This document shows positions 1 through 9,571 of a stretch of DNA of 64,000 bases, piece after piece (the first letter of the stretch is position 1; each line of letters opens with the position of its first letter). The notes beneath the pieces are model-generated. The model was not told the DNA's origin and made no database searches. It worked only from the letters and a program-made list of their open reading frames with translations. Made by a program: the position numbers and the translations under genes. This DNA is from Taklimakanibacter albus (GTDB taxonomy: Bacteria > Pseudomonadota > Alphaproteobacteria > Rhizobiales > Aestuariivirgaceae), in assembly GCF_016595235.1 (NCBI RefSeq), contig NZ_JAENHL010000008.1:478390-542389 (forward strand), written 5' to 3'.

Positions 1-363
1 TTGAGCGCCATCAAAGGCGTCACGCCGGTCAGCCGCATCCGGGTCATCGGCGGCGGCACGCGCAACGATCTGATGATGAAGATCAAGGCCAGCGTCTATG
101 GAAGGCCGCTCGAAGTGACGGCCTTGAGCGAGGCCACTTGCCTGAGTGCCGCGATATTGGGCGGGATCGGGGCCGGTGTTTTCAGCTCGGTCGCCGAAGC
201 GCAGGAGCGGATGGCCGAGGGACTGGGCACAGCGCGCCTCGTCGAGCCCGATCCGCATTGGGCGGCACGTTATGACGAGCTCTACCACACCGTCTATGCG
301 CAGCTGCCGGCCGCCCTCAATGCGACGCATGACGCGCTCGCCCGGTTCCGCGATGGCGCATAA
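1..363 (+). CDS. FGGY-family carbohydrate kinase, C-terminal part (truncated by window start)
   Basis: This is the last 120 or so residues of a sugar kinase that phosphorylates a pentose, hexose or polyol with ATP in the cytoplasm. The glycine-rich stretch VIGGGTRNDL near residue 16, followed by a segment ending in AAILGGIGAGVF, is the usual layout of the FGGY C-terminal ATPase lobe. FGGY kinases are about 500 residues, so most of the gene lies upstream of the window and the TTG at base 1 is not a real start. The neighbours (aldolase-like enzyme, second sugar kinase, DeoR repressor) support a sugar-phosphate pathway. The substrate cannot be told from this fragment. Confidence 0.85.
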   Translation: MSAIKGVTPVSRIRVIGGGTRNDLMMKIKASVYGRPLEVTALSEATCLSAAILGGIGAGVFSSVAEAQERMAEGLGTARLVEPDPHWAARYDELYHTVYAQLPAALNATHDALARFRDGA

Positions 364-368
364 AAGAA

Positions 369-392
369 GCGCCGGACCTCTCAGTCCGGCGC
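369..392 (-). terminator. Rho-independent terminator of the aldolase-like gene
   Basis: A perfect 9-bp stem (GCGCCGGAC / GTCCGGCGC) with a 6-base loop lies between the two convergent genes. Read on the minus strand it is followed by TTCTTTTA, a fair U-tract, so it most likely ends the minus-strand gene starting at 1475. On the plus strand no T-run follows, although the stem could also slow transcription of the kinase gene. Confidence 0.7.
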
Positions 393-425
393 AAGTCCAG
401 GGAGTAACACTCTTCTATTCGGTTT

Positions 426-1475
426 TCAGGCTGCCTTGAGCATGCCCTTCTTGAGCGGTTCCTCGGTGATGACGCGGTCTTCCTCGAGCGAGCGGAAGGG
501 CTTGAGGCCGAGCTTCTGCAATTCGCCGTGATAGGCGCGCACCGCCTCCTCGGGCGTGATCGTGCCGTCGGTGACCTTGCGCATGAAGGTGAGAAGCGTC
601 AGCGGCGCTTCGGCCTGGTTGATCTTGCGGCCGAACAGCGCCACGCGGGCGCCGTAGCGTTCCGCCTGATGCAGGAGCTCGAAGGTGTCGCGATTGGTGC
701 CGCCGCCACCGCCCAGAATGCCGATGACGAGGTCCGGATCATAGGCGGCGAGTTCCTCGAGCGCCTTGGGGCCGTTATAGACGATCTTCAGGAATTGCGG
801 GCGGTCGGCCTTCATGACGCCGGCAAGGCAGCGCAGAAGGCTGTCATTGATATATTCGCCGAGATGCTCGCGCTCCATATTGTGCGGCGTGTTCGGATTG
901 AACACTTCGAGGAAATATTTGAAGCCGTTGAGGGCCGCCTCCTCGCGGAAGTCGCGGAAGGCTTCCATGGTGCGCAGATCGGAGTCGAGATCGTTCATCA
1001 TGGTGATGGAGTAGAGGCCGAGATCGGTGCCGTAGATCTTCTTGGCGCCCGGCGCTTTCAACGGGGCGGCCGCATTGTACATCACACGCGGCAGGCTCGC
1101 GGTGCGGAAGGGACGCGAGGCGAGCTTCGGATAGACGCCATGGCGCACCAGGCCCCAGCAATCCGTCGTGTCATTGGCGCGGATCACCGGCTTGACCTTG
1201 CTCTTCTTGAACACGCCGCGCTCATGCAGCAATTCGAGATTGGATGCGGAAACCAGCATGACGTCGACGATGCCCTGCTTCACCACCGCCTCGATATCGT
1301 CGAGATATTCGGCGCGGGTCTTGCCGCGCAGCCTGGTGCCGTCGGGCGCCCGCTTCGGCGCGGCGCCGAGCACGCCGGCGCCCATATCGCCGTCTTTGGC
1401 GTCGGCGATGATGAAATCCGACCGCTTGTATTTGCCGGCCCGAATGCGCGCCAGCTTCTCGTCCAATTTGGTCAT
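426..1475 (-). CDS. Predicted class I TIM-barrel aldolase-like protein (DhnA/LacD type)
   Basis: This 349-residue cytosolic protein probably cleaves a sugar (bis)phosphate. The C-terminal third has GGGGGTNRDTFELL, then ALFGRKINQAEAPL, then a helical tail, which resembles the phosphate-binding end and GRN-type motif of DhnA/LacD-type class I aldolases. KIVYNG around residue 247 would be the strand carrying a Schiff-base lysine. I chose the ATG at 1475 because an AGGGAGA ribosome site lies just upstream; a longer frame to 1532 lacks one. It faces the FGGY kinase and is divergent from the ADP-kinase-like gene. The family is inferred from motif layout only, so a different TIM-barrel enzyme is possible. 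Confidence 0.55.
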   Translation of the reverse strand: MTKLDEKLARIRAGKYKRSDFIIADAKDGDMGAGVLGAAPKRAPDGTRLRGKTRAEYLDDIEAVVKQGIVDVMLVSASNLELLHERGVFKKSKVKPVIRANDTTDCWGLVRHGVYPKLASRPFRTASLPRVMYNAAAPLKAPGAKKIYGTDLGLYSITMMNDLDSDLRTMEAFRDFREEAALNGFKYFLEVFNPNTPHNMEREHLGEYINDSLLRCLAGVMKADRPQFLKIVYNGPKALEELAAYDPDLVIGILGGGGGTNRDTFELLHQAERYGARVALFGRKINQAEAPLTLLTFMRKVTDGTITPEEAVRAYHGELQKLGLKPFRSLEEDRVITEEPLKKGMLKAA

Positions 1476-1686
1476 GACCTGTCTCCCTGAGCTGATGGGA
1501 GGTTTCCTATCATTCGCGCCAGAAATGAGCAATAACTATCAATATCTACCAACAAAGATCGAATGATATCCTCCAACCGTCTGATTATTATGGATAAATC
1601 ACGACACCCAATCCTTCCAAAGTCTCTCAAATTCAATTGACAGAGACCGACATCTGGCTCCTTATGCGTGCCCATTGAGAGGAATC

Positions 1687-2949
1687 ATGACTGCGAACGC
1701 GGATTGGGCCGACCTTTATCGTGATCTCATCGCCGATATCCCGCGCATCGCCGGCGCGGCGCCGCTGATGCTGTTCGGCCTCAGCGCCTGTGTCGATGCC
1801 CGCATTCTTGCCCATGAGCTGAAGCCCCTGTTTCGCCACGGCGCCCCTGCCGAAGCGCAAGCCTTCGGAAAACTGATCAAGGAACGCGCCGGAGCCGGCA
1901 TTGGCGGCGAGGTACGGATCGATTGGCCGGAGGGGCCTGGCTGGCTCGCCGGACATGTTCCAATCGCTTATGCGCTCGGCGGCACCGGCCCGCAGGCCGC
2001 ATGGTCGCTCGCCGCGATCGGCGCCCCTGCGCTGATCGCGCTCGAAGACCGCAGCGCCCATAAGCTCGGCCAGGTGCATCCCGACATTCTCATCGCCGAG
2101 AACGGCAAGGCCATCCGCGCCGCCGAAGTCATCGCCCGCGGGCCACGGCAGCCGGAAATCTTCATCATCGAATATACCGCCGGGCAAGCCATCGATGATG
2201 TGACACCCAAACGGTCGTCGCGCATTATCGTCCGTTTCCATGATCCGGGCCTCGAACATGATGCGCAGTTCGAGGCGCTCAGCGTGACGCTCGCGGACAA
2301 AGCGGGCGCCGGTCTCATCTCCGGCTTCAACAGCATCCCCTACGAGCTGATCGATTCCGAGGTCGCGCCGGTCACACGCATGTTGGCAAAATGGCGCAAA
2401 GCGGGTGTTGCTCCGATCCATCTCGAGCTTGCCGGCTATGACACGCCGCGGCAGCGCGATCGGGTGATCGACCAGCTCACAGGCTTCATCACCTCCATCG
2501 GCATGAGCCATTCGGAGTTCCAGCCGCTGATGCCGGACAGTTCCGATCTGGCCCGCGACATGTGCGCTCTGGGCGACAGGCTCGGTCTCGAGCGGGTCTG
2601 CGTCCATGCCGATCACTGGGCCGCCGCGGCAACGCGCGGAGATGCGGAGACCGAACGCCAAGCGCTGATGATGGGATGCCTGCTCGCCGGCACGCGCGCC
2701 TCCGTCGGTATTCCCGCCTATCCCAAGGGTATCGATGCACGCGCGACCTTCGCCACGCCACCACTGCCTGCCGTGACCCGGCACGGCGACTGGTCGGTCG
2801 TCGCCTGCGCCTCGCCCTATCTCGAACATCCGGGCGGCACGGTGGGCCTCGGCGACAGCTTCACCGGCGGCTGTCTCCTGATGCTCGGTTCGGCCCACTC
2901 CAGAATTTCAGCAAGGATACCTCATGGAGAGCACGTCAAAGCGGGTTGA
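1687..2949 (+). CDS. ADP-dependent phosphofructokinase/glucokinase-family kinase
   Basis: This 420-residue ribokinase-fold protein fits the ADP_PFK_GK family, which transfers phosphate from ADP to glucose or fructose 6-phosphate. Seen: GLGDSFTGG at about residues 387-395, in which the aspartate is the family's catalytic base, and a central PIHLELAGYD segment like the family's HLE motif. The ATG at 1687 has GAGAGGA in front of it; an upstream TTG at 1675 is less likely. Its end overlaps the deoR gene by 26 bases, so the two are co-transcribed. The family is best known from archaea and is less usual in a proteobacterial sugar operon. Whether ADP is really the donor and what sugar is used are inference. 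Confidence 0.65.
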   Translation: MTANADWADLYRDLIADIPRIAGAAPLMLFGLSACVDARILAHELKPLFRHGAPAEAQAFGKLIKERAGAGIGGEVRIDWPEGPGWLAGHVPIAYALGGTGPQAAWSLAAIGAPALIALEDRSAHKLGQVHPDILIAENGKAIRAAEVIARGPRQPEIFIIEYTAGQAIDDVTPKRSSRIIVRFHDPGLEHDAQFEALSVTLADKAGAGLISGFNSIPYELIDSEVAPVTRMLAKWRKAGVAPIHLELAGYDTPRQRDRVIDQLTGFITSIGMSHSEFQPLMPDSSDLARDMCALGDRLGLERVCVHADHWAAAATRGDAETERQALMMGCLLAGTRASVGIPAYPKGIDARATFATPPLPAVTRHGDWSVVACASPYLEHPGGTVGLGDSFTGGCLLMLGSAHSRISARIPHGEHVKAG

Positions 2950-3724
2950 GATCATGCCGGCCAAGCGCCGCGCCATGATCCTCGAACGCCTGCGCAAGGA
3001 TGGCGCCGCCTCGATCCTCGATCTCGCCGATGAGATCGGGGCCTCGGCCTCGACCATCCGCCGTGACCTGGAGCAACTGACCGAAGGCGGCTATCTGGAG
3101 CGCACGCATGGCGGCGCCCTGCTGGTGCCGCCGCTGCAGGCGACCTTCGAGCACGAAGCCTCGCTCAATGCCGAGCTGCAGCATCCGCAGAAGCGCGCCA
3201 TCGGCATGCTCGCCGCGCAGCGCATCAATCCGCGCGAAAGTGTCATCTTCGATACGGGATCGACCGTGCTCGAAGCCGTGCGGGCGACGGTCGAACGCCA
3301 GATCCCCTTGACCGCGGTGACCAACAGCCTCGAGACCGCCAGCCTCTGCGCCACCTGCCCCGGCTGGCGGGTGATCGTGCCGGGGGGCACCGTGCGTGCG
3401 GGCTCGCAGATGATGGTGGGCGATCCCGGCAAGGACTTCCTCGCGACGATCCACGCTGATTTGTGCCTGGTCGGCGCCTATGCCGTCACCGGCCGGCTCC
3501 TCACCGATGCCTCGCTCGAAGTCGCCTCGCTCAAGCGGGCGATGATCCGGTCGGCCCGCCGCATCATCCTGCTGGTCGATTCAACGAAATTCACCGCGCC
3601 GGCCTTCTCCGCCTTCTGCGACATTTCGGCGATCTCGGAGATCATCACCGATGACGGGATCAGCGCCGAGCAGCACGCCGCTCTGCGCGCCTTCGACGTC
3701 AAGGTGACCATCGCCACGGTCTGA
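2924..3724 (+). CDS. DeoR/GlpR-family transcriptional repressor
   Basis: This 266-residue DNA-binding repressor has an N-terminal winged helix (about residues 13-66, with the typical SASTIRRDLEQL recognition helix and a following THGGA) and a C-terminal DeoR sensor domain with FDTGSTVLE at about 109, the phosphosugar-binding signature. Proteins of this family release DNA when a sugar phosphate binds. The ATG lies inside the end of the upstream kinase gene, with AAGGAT ahead of it, which suggests translational coupling. It most likely controls the kinase/aldolase genes around it. It converges on the eCIS operon with only two bases between stop codons and I see no hairpin there, so read-through from either side is possible. 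Confidence 0.9.
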   Translation: MESTSKRVEIMPAKRRAMILERLRKDGAASILDLADEIGASASTIRRDLEQLTEGGYLERTHGGALLVPPLQATFEHEASLNAELQHPQKRAIGMLAAQRINPRESVIFDTGSTVLEAVRATVERQIPLTAVTNSLETASLCATCPGWRVIVPGGTVRAGSQMMVGDPGKDFLATIHADLCLVGAYAVTGRLLTDASLEVASLKRAMIRSARRIILLVDSTKFTAPAFSAFCDISAISEIITDDGISAEQHAALRAFDVKVTIATV

Positions 3725-3726
3725 CC

Positions 3727-4041
3727 CTACTGCTTCTTCTTCGGCTTCGCGGCGGCGCGCTTGGGCGTGACGGCGCGCAATGGCGGCGGCGTCGTCGGTT
3801 TAACGCCGGAAATGCCGTCCAACTCCGCCTTCTCCTGCGCGATGGCGCTGTCATAGGCGGCGATCGCCTTCTCGCGCCGGAACGACAGCGCGTCGATACG
3901 GGCCTTGAGATCGGCGATGCGTTGCTGGCGCTGCGTCTCGGGCAAGGCGAGTGCGGCCGCATCGACCTTGTCGAGCAGCGGCTGCTTCACCAGCTGCTCC
4001 AGCCATGCCGCGTTTTCCTTGAGGAGTTTGTCGAGAGTCAT
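3727..4041 (-). CDS. Small coiled-coil, lysine-rich protein at the end of the eCIS operon
   Basis: This 104-residue protein was not recognised. Residues 1-75 are helical and probably coiled-coil (LAxLP-type segment, then repeated charged heptads). The last 25 residues are Pro/Ala/Lys-rich and end in KPKKKQ. It has no signal peptide or membrane segment. The ATG at 4041 has AAAGG six bases upstream, and it follows the beta-helix gene by 14 bases, so it is the last gene of the eCIS transcript. A chaperone or attachment helper for the protein encoded just before it is a guess from position alone. The frame extends upstream to 4278, but that part overlaps the neighbour and has no start signal. Confidence 0.6.
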   Translation of the reverse strand: MTLDKLLKENAAWLEQLVKQPLLDKVDAAALALPETQRQQRIADLKARIDALSFRREKAIAAYDSAIAQEKAELDGISGVKPTTPPPLRAVTPKRAAAKPKKKQ

Positions 4042-4055
4042 CGAAAGGCCTTTCT

Positions 4056-7000
4056 CTAATTGAGGATAATATTGGGCGTGGCGGGCGGCGTAAAGTTGAT
4101 GGCGTCGCCTGCTATGACATTGCCGGTGAATGTTCCGGGCATGTTGTTGAAGTTCACCGACGGGAAGAAACGCACGGTGGACTTGATCTGATTGCCGAGC
4201 ACGGCCGCGGCGCGCCCGACCAGCCACACGGTCGCCGCCCGTCTCGGCTCCGCATTCGGCGAGGCAAAGTGCCAGCAATGATTATTGCTGAAAGCCACGC
4301 GCTCGAAGCGGACGATGGTGCGGTCGTTGATCCGCATTTCGCGCAACTCCACCAAGGCGGAGCGGCCGGTGCCGATGAAGCGGTTGCCGAGGATATGGGC
4401 AGCAAAGCCGAGCGCGATGATATCGGCGTTGACCCAGAGCTCCAGGGCGCCGCGCATGATGAGCGCGCGGTCCTCCCGCGTGACGCTGCGCGCGCCGGCA
4501 TTGCCATAGGTGACCTGATTGCCCTCGACACGCGCCTCGAGCACCAGATCGCCCATGATGCCGTAATCGGCCTTCGACCGCGCCTGCGCGGTGCCGTCGC
4601 TGCCCGAGTTGAACACCTCATTCTCCGAGATGTTGGCTTCACCCACGATGGAATAGCAGCCGATTGAGAAAGCGAGATCGGACATCTGACTGGCGCAGCG
4701 CGCCAGCCGGTTCCCGATGATGTCGAGCCGCTCGGCGATCGAATAGGCATAGACGCCCCAGAAATCGAGCGGATCCATCCGGTTGCCGGCGACCTGCGGC
4801 GCCGTCTCGCCGATCAGCGTGATGCCGAAGCCGCCGGCGCGGCAATCATTGCCCGACAGGCGGTTGCGCCGGCCGTAGCTCAAAACGATCGCCGCATTGG
4901 CGCCACCGATCCGGTTGCCCGATATCTCCGCCCCGTCGATGCGGGTGGCGGTGAGGCCGAAACCCAGCCGGCCGGCCGCGAGAGCGTCGATCACATTGCC
5001 ATTGATGACGAGACGCGAGGCGTCGATGCAGGCGATGCCGTGCTGCAATCCGGCCAGTGTATTATTGGCGACGATGCCGGCGAGGACAGTTTTGGGCGCA
5101 TCCGTCCCGACGCCACCGATCTGCACGGCGACCGGCCCCTGATTGTTCCGCTCCTTCAGCCGCGCGATGACGGTGTTCCCGCTGATCTCGCAGAACGAGC
5201 CGGCGATGCGGATGCCGATATAGGTCGGGTCGGCATATTGGACGCGGTTGCCGGCGATCCGGCAGCCATCGGCTGCGACATCGATCGCCGCCGAGCGGAA
5301 ATTCGCCGGCCCTTCCGGATTGGGCGGACACAGGACGAAATTGTCGGCCACCAAAGAGAGATCGGCCAGAGAATCCGCCTCGTCGAAAGGACGATCATTG
5401 ACGATGATGCCGAAGGAGGCACCCGACACCCAGTTGCGGGTGATACGGCAGGCGAAGGCTGATTCCATATAGGCGATACCGAAGACAGCGATGTCGCGGC
5501 CGGCATTCTCGACGATATTTCCATCGGCCTCGAAGGCCTCGCAGCGCTCGCGCACCAGCATGCCGCCGCCCAGATTGGCGAAACGCGAGGAAAGGACACT
5601 CAGATGATCGCTGGCCTGCGCGACCAGTCCAATGAAGGTGCGGTTTTCCTTGGCGGTGACGCCGCAATGGGAAATGCGCACGCGCGACGCCCGGATGACG
5701 GTGATGACGCCGGCCCCGTCGGCGCCGGCGGAACCCGCCTCGAAATCGATGCCGAGAACGTCGACACCTTCGATGCGCTCTCGCCCGCCGCCTATGATGA
5801 GCACGGGTCCGTCGGCAGCCGAGCGCACGGTCGTCCCCGGGCTTTCCGCCTTGAGCACGATGCTGCCCCGCGTGATGCGCAGGGGCGCACGGACGACGTG
5901 ATCTCCGGTCTTGAGACAGACACAACCGCCCTGTGGTGGCAAGGCATCTATCCCCGCCTGGATGTCCTCGCCCGGCCGGACGATGATCGTGCAGCAGCAA
6001 TCGCCCGCCCCCTGCTGCTGCGGCGGCGGCCGGCAGTCGCTGACGACGGGCGCCGCTGTCCCGAGCCCGCTGATCGCCGCGACCTGCACATAATGATGGC
6101 GGATACCGCGCGGCGGCGCCTTGACGAGTTCCTCGATCGTCGCGGTCGCGGTGCGCGCCCAGAACACCCAGTAATCACCGGTGCGGAACGATCCGCCGGC
6201 AGGATCGACGGAGAAGTCGATCTCGATGCCGTCTTCGATGGCGATGGGTCCGGCCGCGGTCAGGATCAGGCCGTCGGCATCGATCGTGTTGCTGCCGGCG
6301 GTCTGATCCCAGCGCTGAATTCTCGTATGGCGGCCGGCGATCTCAGCGGTGGTGGCGCCGAAGGGTCGTGTCGCGGGCCGCGGCAAGGCCCGGTCGAGAA
6401 CGATCCGGCGATTGGTCTCGTCGATATCGACGATGAGCGCCATATCGGCGCTTTCGCCGGCGAGCTCGCGGTGATCGTCGGTCACGCTCACCCAGTCACC
6501 CGCCCGGAAGCGCAGGAAGGCGTCGCGGCCGATGCGGTTGACGGTGAGAGTCGTCTGTGTGCCGCTCACCGCGATCTCGCGCACCGCCGAGACGATCGAG
6601 CCATTGTCGCGTGACCATTTGAACCGCGCCGTGCCGAGCGGCCCGCCTTGCTGTATCTCGACGCGATAAAGCCGGTTCTCGAGTCCACGATAGCCGGAAG
6701 CCGGCGGCAGGATGCAGGGATCATCGGGGGCCGGCGGCGCGATGGCCCGACTGGTCAGGCGCCCTGCTGATGGCGGATCGCCCACCGGCATGCCGCAGGC
6801 GGCGGCGCGTCGTGGATCGACGCGCAACTGCCAGACGGTTTGCCGGCGCGTGGTCGTGTCGGCGCCGCCGAGCGCCGGATCAAGCAGCCCAGTGTCCTCG
6901 ATATAGGTGACTTCGCGCTCCCACACATCGAGATAGACGACGGCGTCGCCCGAGGCCGGCAGCGTCAAGGGCGGATGGAAGGGCTGGTTGCGATAGGTGG

Positions 7001-7295
7001 CGCCGTCCTCGGCGAAACATTCGATCTGAATGCCGTCGACATAGAGCCGACCGGGGCCGATCGACAGATCGGCGGGCGGCCCGGGCAGGAGGCCGATCTT
7101 GAAGGCGTCCGGGCTCACCTCATAGGGAACGCCGATCGGTCCCAGCGTGTCGAGCGCGGTGGTGCGCAGGCGGCGGCGCAATATGTCGATCTCTTCATTC
7201 CAGTCGGAATCGATCTGGACGCGGCCCTGCTGCATGAGCACGCCCGAATAACGCTTGCGGGGCTCGAAAGTGAATCTCGTATAATCACCACTCAT
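4056..7295 (-). CDS. eCIS-associated DUF6519 protein with right-handed beta-helix domain
   Basis: This 1079-residue protein has two parts. Residues 1 to about 415 begin with a segment (YTRFTF, then RKRYSGVLMQQGRVQ) that I associate with the DUF6519 family found in eCIS and tail loci. After a Pro/Gln and CCC hinge (about 421-436) comes a long right-handed beta-helix (about 437-1050) with repeated xGNxV/xGNxI turns, the fold of pectate lyases and many tail spikes. It is near the distal end of the operon, after the baseplate genes, where Afp/PVC carry the fibre gene. I infer a surface-exposed fibre or spike, possibly carbohydrate binding or cleaving; no catalytic site was identified. The start at 7295 has AAGGAGCG upstream. 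Confidence 0.75.
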   Translation of the reverse strand: MSGDYTRFTFEPRKRYSGVLMQQGRVQIDSDWNEEIDILRRRLRTTALDTLGPIGVPYEVSPDAFKIGLLPGPPADLSIGPGRLYVDGIQIECFAEDGATYRNQPFHPPLTLPASGDAVVYLDVWEREVTYIEDTGLLDPALGGADTTTRRQTVWQLRVDPRRAAACGMPVGDPPSAGRLTSRAIAPPAPDDPCILPPASGYRGLENRLYRVEIQQGGPLGTARFKWSRDNGSIVSAVREIAVSGTQTTLTVNRIGRDAFLRFRAGDWVSVTDDHRELAGESADMALIVDIDETNRRIVLDRALPRPATRPFGATTAEIAGRHTRIQRWDQTAGSNTIDADGLILTAAGPIAIEDGIEIDFSVDPAGGSFRTGDYWVFWARTATATIEELVKAPPRGIRHHYVQVAAISGLGTAAPVVSDCRPPPQQQGAGDCCCTIIVRPGEDIQAGIDALPPQGGCVCLKTGDHVVRAPLRITRGSIVLKAESPGTTVRSAADGPVLIIGGGRERIEGVDVLGIDFEAGSAGADGAGVITVIRASRVRISHCGVTAKENRTFIGLVAQASDHLSVLSSRFANLGGGMLVRERCEAFEADGNIVENAGRDIAVFGIAYMESAFACRITRNWVSGASFGIIVNDRPFDEADSLADLSLVADNFVLCPPNPEGPANFRSAAIDVAADGCRIAGNRVQYADPTYIGIRIAGSFCEISGNTVIARLKERNNQGPVAVQIGGVGTDAPKTVLAGIVANNTLAGLQHGIACIDASRLVINGNVIDALAAGRLGFGLTATRIDGAEISGNRIGGANAAIVLSYGRRNRLSGNDCRAGGFGITLIGETAPQVAGNRMDPLDFWGVYAYSIAERLDIIGNRLARCASQMSDLAFSIGCYSIVGEANISENEVFNSGSDGTAQARSKADYGIMGDLVLEARVEGNQVTYGNAGARSVTREDRALIMRGALELWVNADIIALGFAAHILGNRFIGTGRSALVELREMRINDRTIVRFERVAFSNNHCWHFASPNAEPRRAATVWLVGRAAAVLGNQIKSTVRFFPSVNFNNMPGTFTGNVIAGDAINFTPPATPNIILN

Positions 7296-7315
7296 CGTCG
7301 CGCTCCTTTGAACCC

Positions 7316-9571
7316 TCACGTCACATAGATCAGGCCGTAATCGAGGCCGAAGGGCAGATATTCCTTGAGCCGCAGATGCAGATTGGCTGCGCGTTGCGGC
7401 TGCTTGAGATGGCAATAGGCGCCCATTTCAGATCCGTCGGCCGCGCCCTTGGCGATCTCTTCCGGCCCCTTCAGCGACAATTGCAGATAGGCCGGCTGGC
7501 CATAGACCTCAGCCGTGTATTCCGGCTTCACACGCAACCGAACGCGATCGCGCAGTGCCTGCTTCTCGGCCGCGGTGAGCGGCCCTTGCCGCGCCTCGGC
7601 TTCCGCGATCGCCTTGCTTGTGGCGAGATCGGGCTGGCAGCGATAGCGGCGCGGCAGACGCGAGGCGGGCGGCGCATAGGAAAAGCGCACGCAGCCTTTC
7701 TGCACGCGCGCGGTGTCGACAGGACCGTCGAAGATCGTCTCGGTGGCGAGACCGATCTCGCGCAGCAGGCAGCGGCCACGGATCGTCACCCGCTCGCAGC
7801 GCAGGGTCGGGCCCGGCCGGTTCACCGCTTCGACGCCGGCAATCGCATCCTGGCCGGCGCCATCGACGATGCTGTCGAGAAGAATGAGCCCCTCGGCATG
7901 GGCCGGCAGCCGGATCGCACCCACGATCGAAAAGGCGATCTCGACCGCAAGCTCCTGATTGGCGAGACCGCCACTCGCCAGAGTGGCGACGGCCTTGAGG
8001 CTCGGCTCGGTCTGGACCGGCGGCGGCGGTTCCGTCTCGGCGATCGAGCCGCCCGGCACCACCGTCGAATGAAGGATGCGGAGCCGATGCAAGGAACCTT
8101 CGATGGCAACACGCCCCTCGATCAACAGGCCACTCAGAGTCACAGCGAAGTCGGGGCGATTGCCCGCGATCGTCAATGGACCACGCAGGCGCAGATGCGG
8201 GCGCATGCCGTCGGCGGACTCGAAGGCGAGCGTATTGCCGGTGGCACTGGTGACATCGACGGCAATGGCTTCGTCATAAGTCCGGTTGTCGCGGATGCTG
8301 ATGATCGCATTGCGCCGGCCGTCGCTTGCCCAGTCCAACAGCGCCGCGGCAAGAGTCGGATGACCGGCGGGGCCGCCCACCGCGATCACCCGCACATCGG
8401 CGGCGAAGTTGCGGCGGATGAGCCAGGAGCGGCGGCGATAGGGTCCGCCACCCAGATCGGCCGGGAAGCCATAGTGATAAATGACCTCGACCTTGCTGGC
8501 CGGGAGCAGCGCCGGCCCCAGCGCCAGGCGCCCGCGCGCGACATCGATGGCGATCCGGTCGGTGGAGGGTTGCGACCAGATCGAGAGATTGCGGCAGATG
8601 ACTTGCCATAGCGGAATCTCGACGCCGTCGACATAAACGGTAAGGCTCGGGGCATCGGATGCCGGGCCATAGAAATCGGCAAAGCCGGAATAGAAACGCG
8701 CCGGGCGGATCGGTTGCGGCACATGCAGCTCGGTGGCGAGACCAGCCTCGTCACCTTCCCGCCGGGCGCGGCTAAAGAGCGGCGCCGACTGGCCAAGCGG
8801 ACTGAAGAAATAACGGAAATCCCCGATCGCCCCGACGCGACGCGCCTCGCTCCGTTCCAGCGCATAGGCTTGGAGCCGCCAGAGATGGAAGCCGATATTG
8901 CGGATATTGTACCAGCCTTCGTCCTGCGCCACCGGGCGCACATCGACCGTATGCGAGATCTCATCGAAGGCGCCGCCGAGACGATCGAGACGATCGATTG
9001 AGCGCATGTCAGGTGTACGCAAGGCATGCGGGCGCAGATGATTGCGCAGACATTGCGTCCAGCCGAGCAGCTCGAAATATTCGACCGCATGGGCAGGCCA
9101 GCCGGTGACGTCACGGGCCAACTCCTCGAGCATCGGCAGCGTGCCCTTGCGGCGGCGATAATAGATCGTCTTGGCAACGTCGGCGCGCGAGCGCAGCGCC
9201 ACGAAGGGCCGCAAGCCGCGGCCCGGCAGGCTGCGTTCGGCGCGACCATTGAGCGCCTTGATGCGGCGGTCCTCCGCCCCTTCGAGATCACGGAAGAGCT
9301 CGACCGCGGTGTCGCCATCCTTGACGCGGCTTTCATCGAAGAGCGGCGTGGTGCCCACCAGATCGCCAATATAAGCGACGGCCCAAGGCTCGCTGGTTTC
9401 GATGAAGGCATTCTCCTGAAGCTGCCGGATATCCTCCTCGATGACATCGGCCTGGCCGTCGATGATATCGAGAAGAGCGCGCAGCGCTTCACCGCTCTCC
9501 TGGTCGCGCGCCCGGATGAAGGCCGGCAGGAGATCATAGAGACGGTCACGTTCGGCGTTGGAGAAAGCCAT
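7316..9571 (-). CDS. Phage tail protein I-like baseplate wedge component (Afp12/TIGR02242-type)
   Basis: This 751-residue protein starts with an N-terminal domain (residues 1-200) typical of the TIGR02242/gpI-like tail proteins: DRLYDLLPAFIRARDQ, a helix with IDGQADVIEEDI, and WAVAYIGDLVG. In related machines this part joins the baseplate wedge. The middle (about 270-400) and C-terminal parts are beta-rich with repeats suggestive of a short beta-helix and are not recognised. The start codon overlaps the stop of the preceding baseplate gene (TGATG), so the two are translationally coupled. I infer that it links the wedge ring to peripheral structures such as the following beta-helix protein. 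Confidence 0.75.
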   Translation of the reverse strand: MAFSNAERDRLYDLLPAFIRARDQESGEALRALLDIIDGQADVIEEDIRQLQENAFIETSEPWAVAYIGDLVGTTPLFDESRVKDGDTAVELFRDLEGAEDRRIKALNGRAERSLPGRGLRPFVALRSRADVAKTIYYRRRKGTLPMLEELARDVTGWPAHAVEYFELLGWTQCLRNHLRPHALRTPDMRSIDRLDRLGGAFDEISHTVDVRPVAQDEGWYNIRNIGFHLWRLQAYALERSEARRVGAIGDFRYFFSPLGQSAPLFSRARREGDEAGLATELHVPQPIRPARFYSGFADFYGPASDAPSLTVYVDGVEIPLWQVICRNLSIWSQPSTDRIAIDVARGRLALGPALLPASKVEVIYHYGFPADLGGGPYRRRSWLIRRNFAADVRVIAVGGPAGHPTLAAALLDWASDGRRNAIISIRDNRTYDEAIAVDVTSATGNTLAFESADGMRPHLRLRGPLTIAGNRPDFAVTLSGLLIEGRVAIEGSLHRLRILHSTVVPGGSIAETEPPPPVQTEPSLKAVATLASGGLANQELAVEIAFSIVGAIRLPAHAEGLILLDSIVDGAGQDAIAGVEAVNRPGPTLRCERVTIRGRCLLREIGLATETIFDGPVDTARVQKGCVRFSYAPPASRLPRRYRCQPDLATSKAIAEAEARQGPLTAAEKQALRDRVRLRVKPEYTAEVYGQPAYLQLSLKGPEEIAKGAADGSEMGAYCHLKQPQRAANLHLRLKEYLPFGLDYGLIYVT

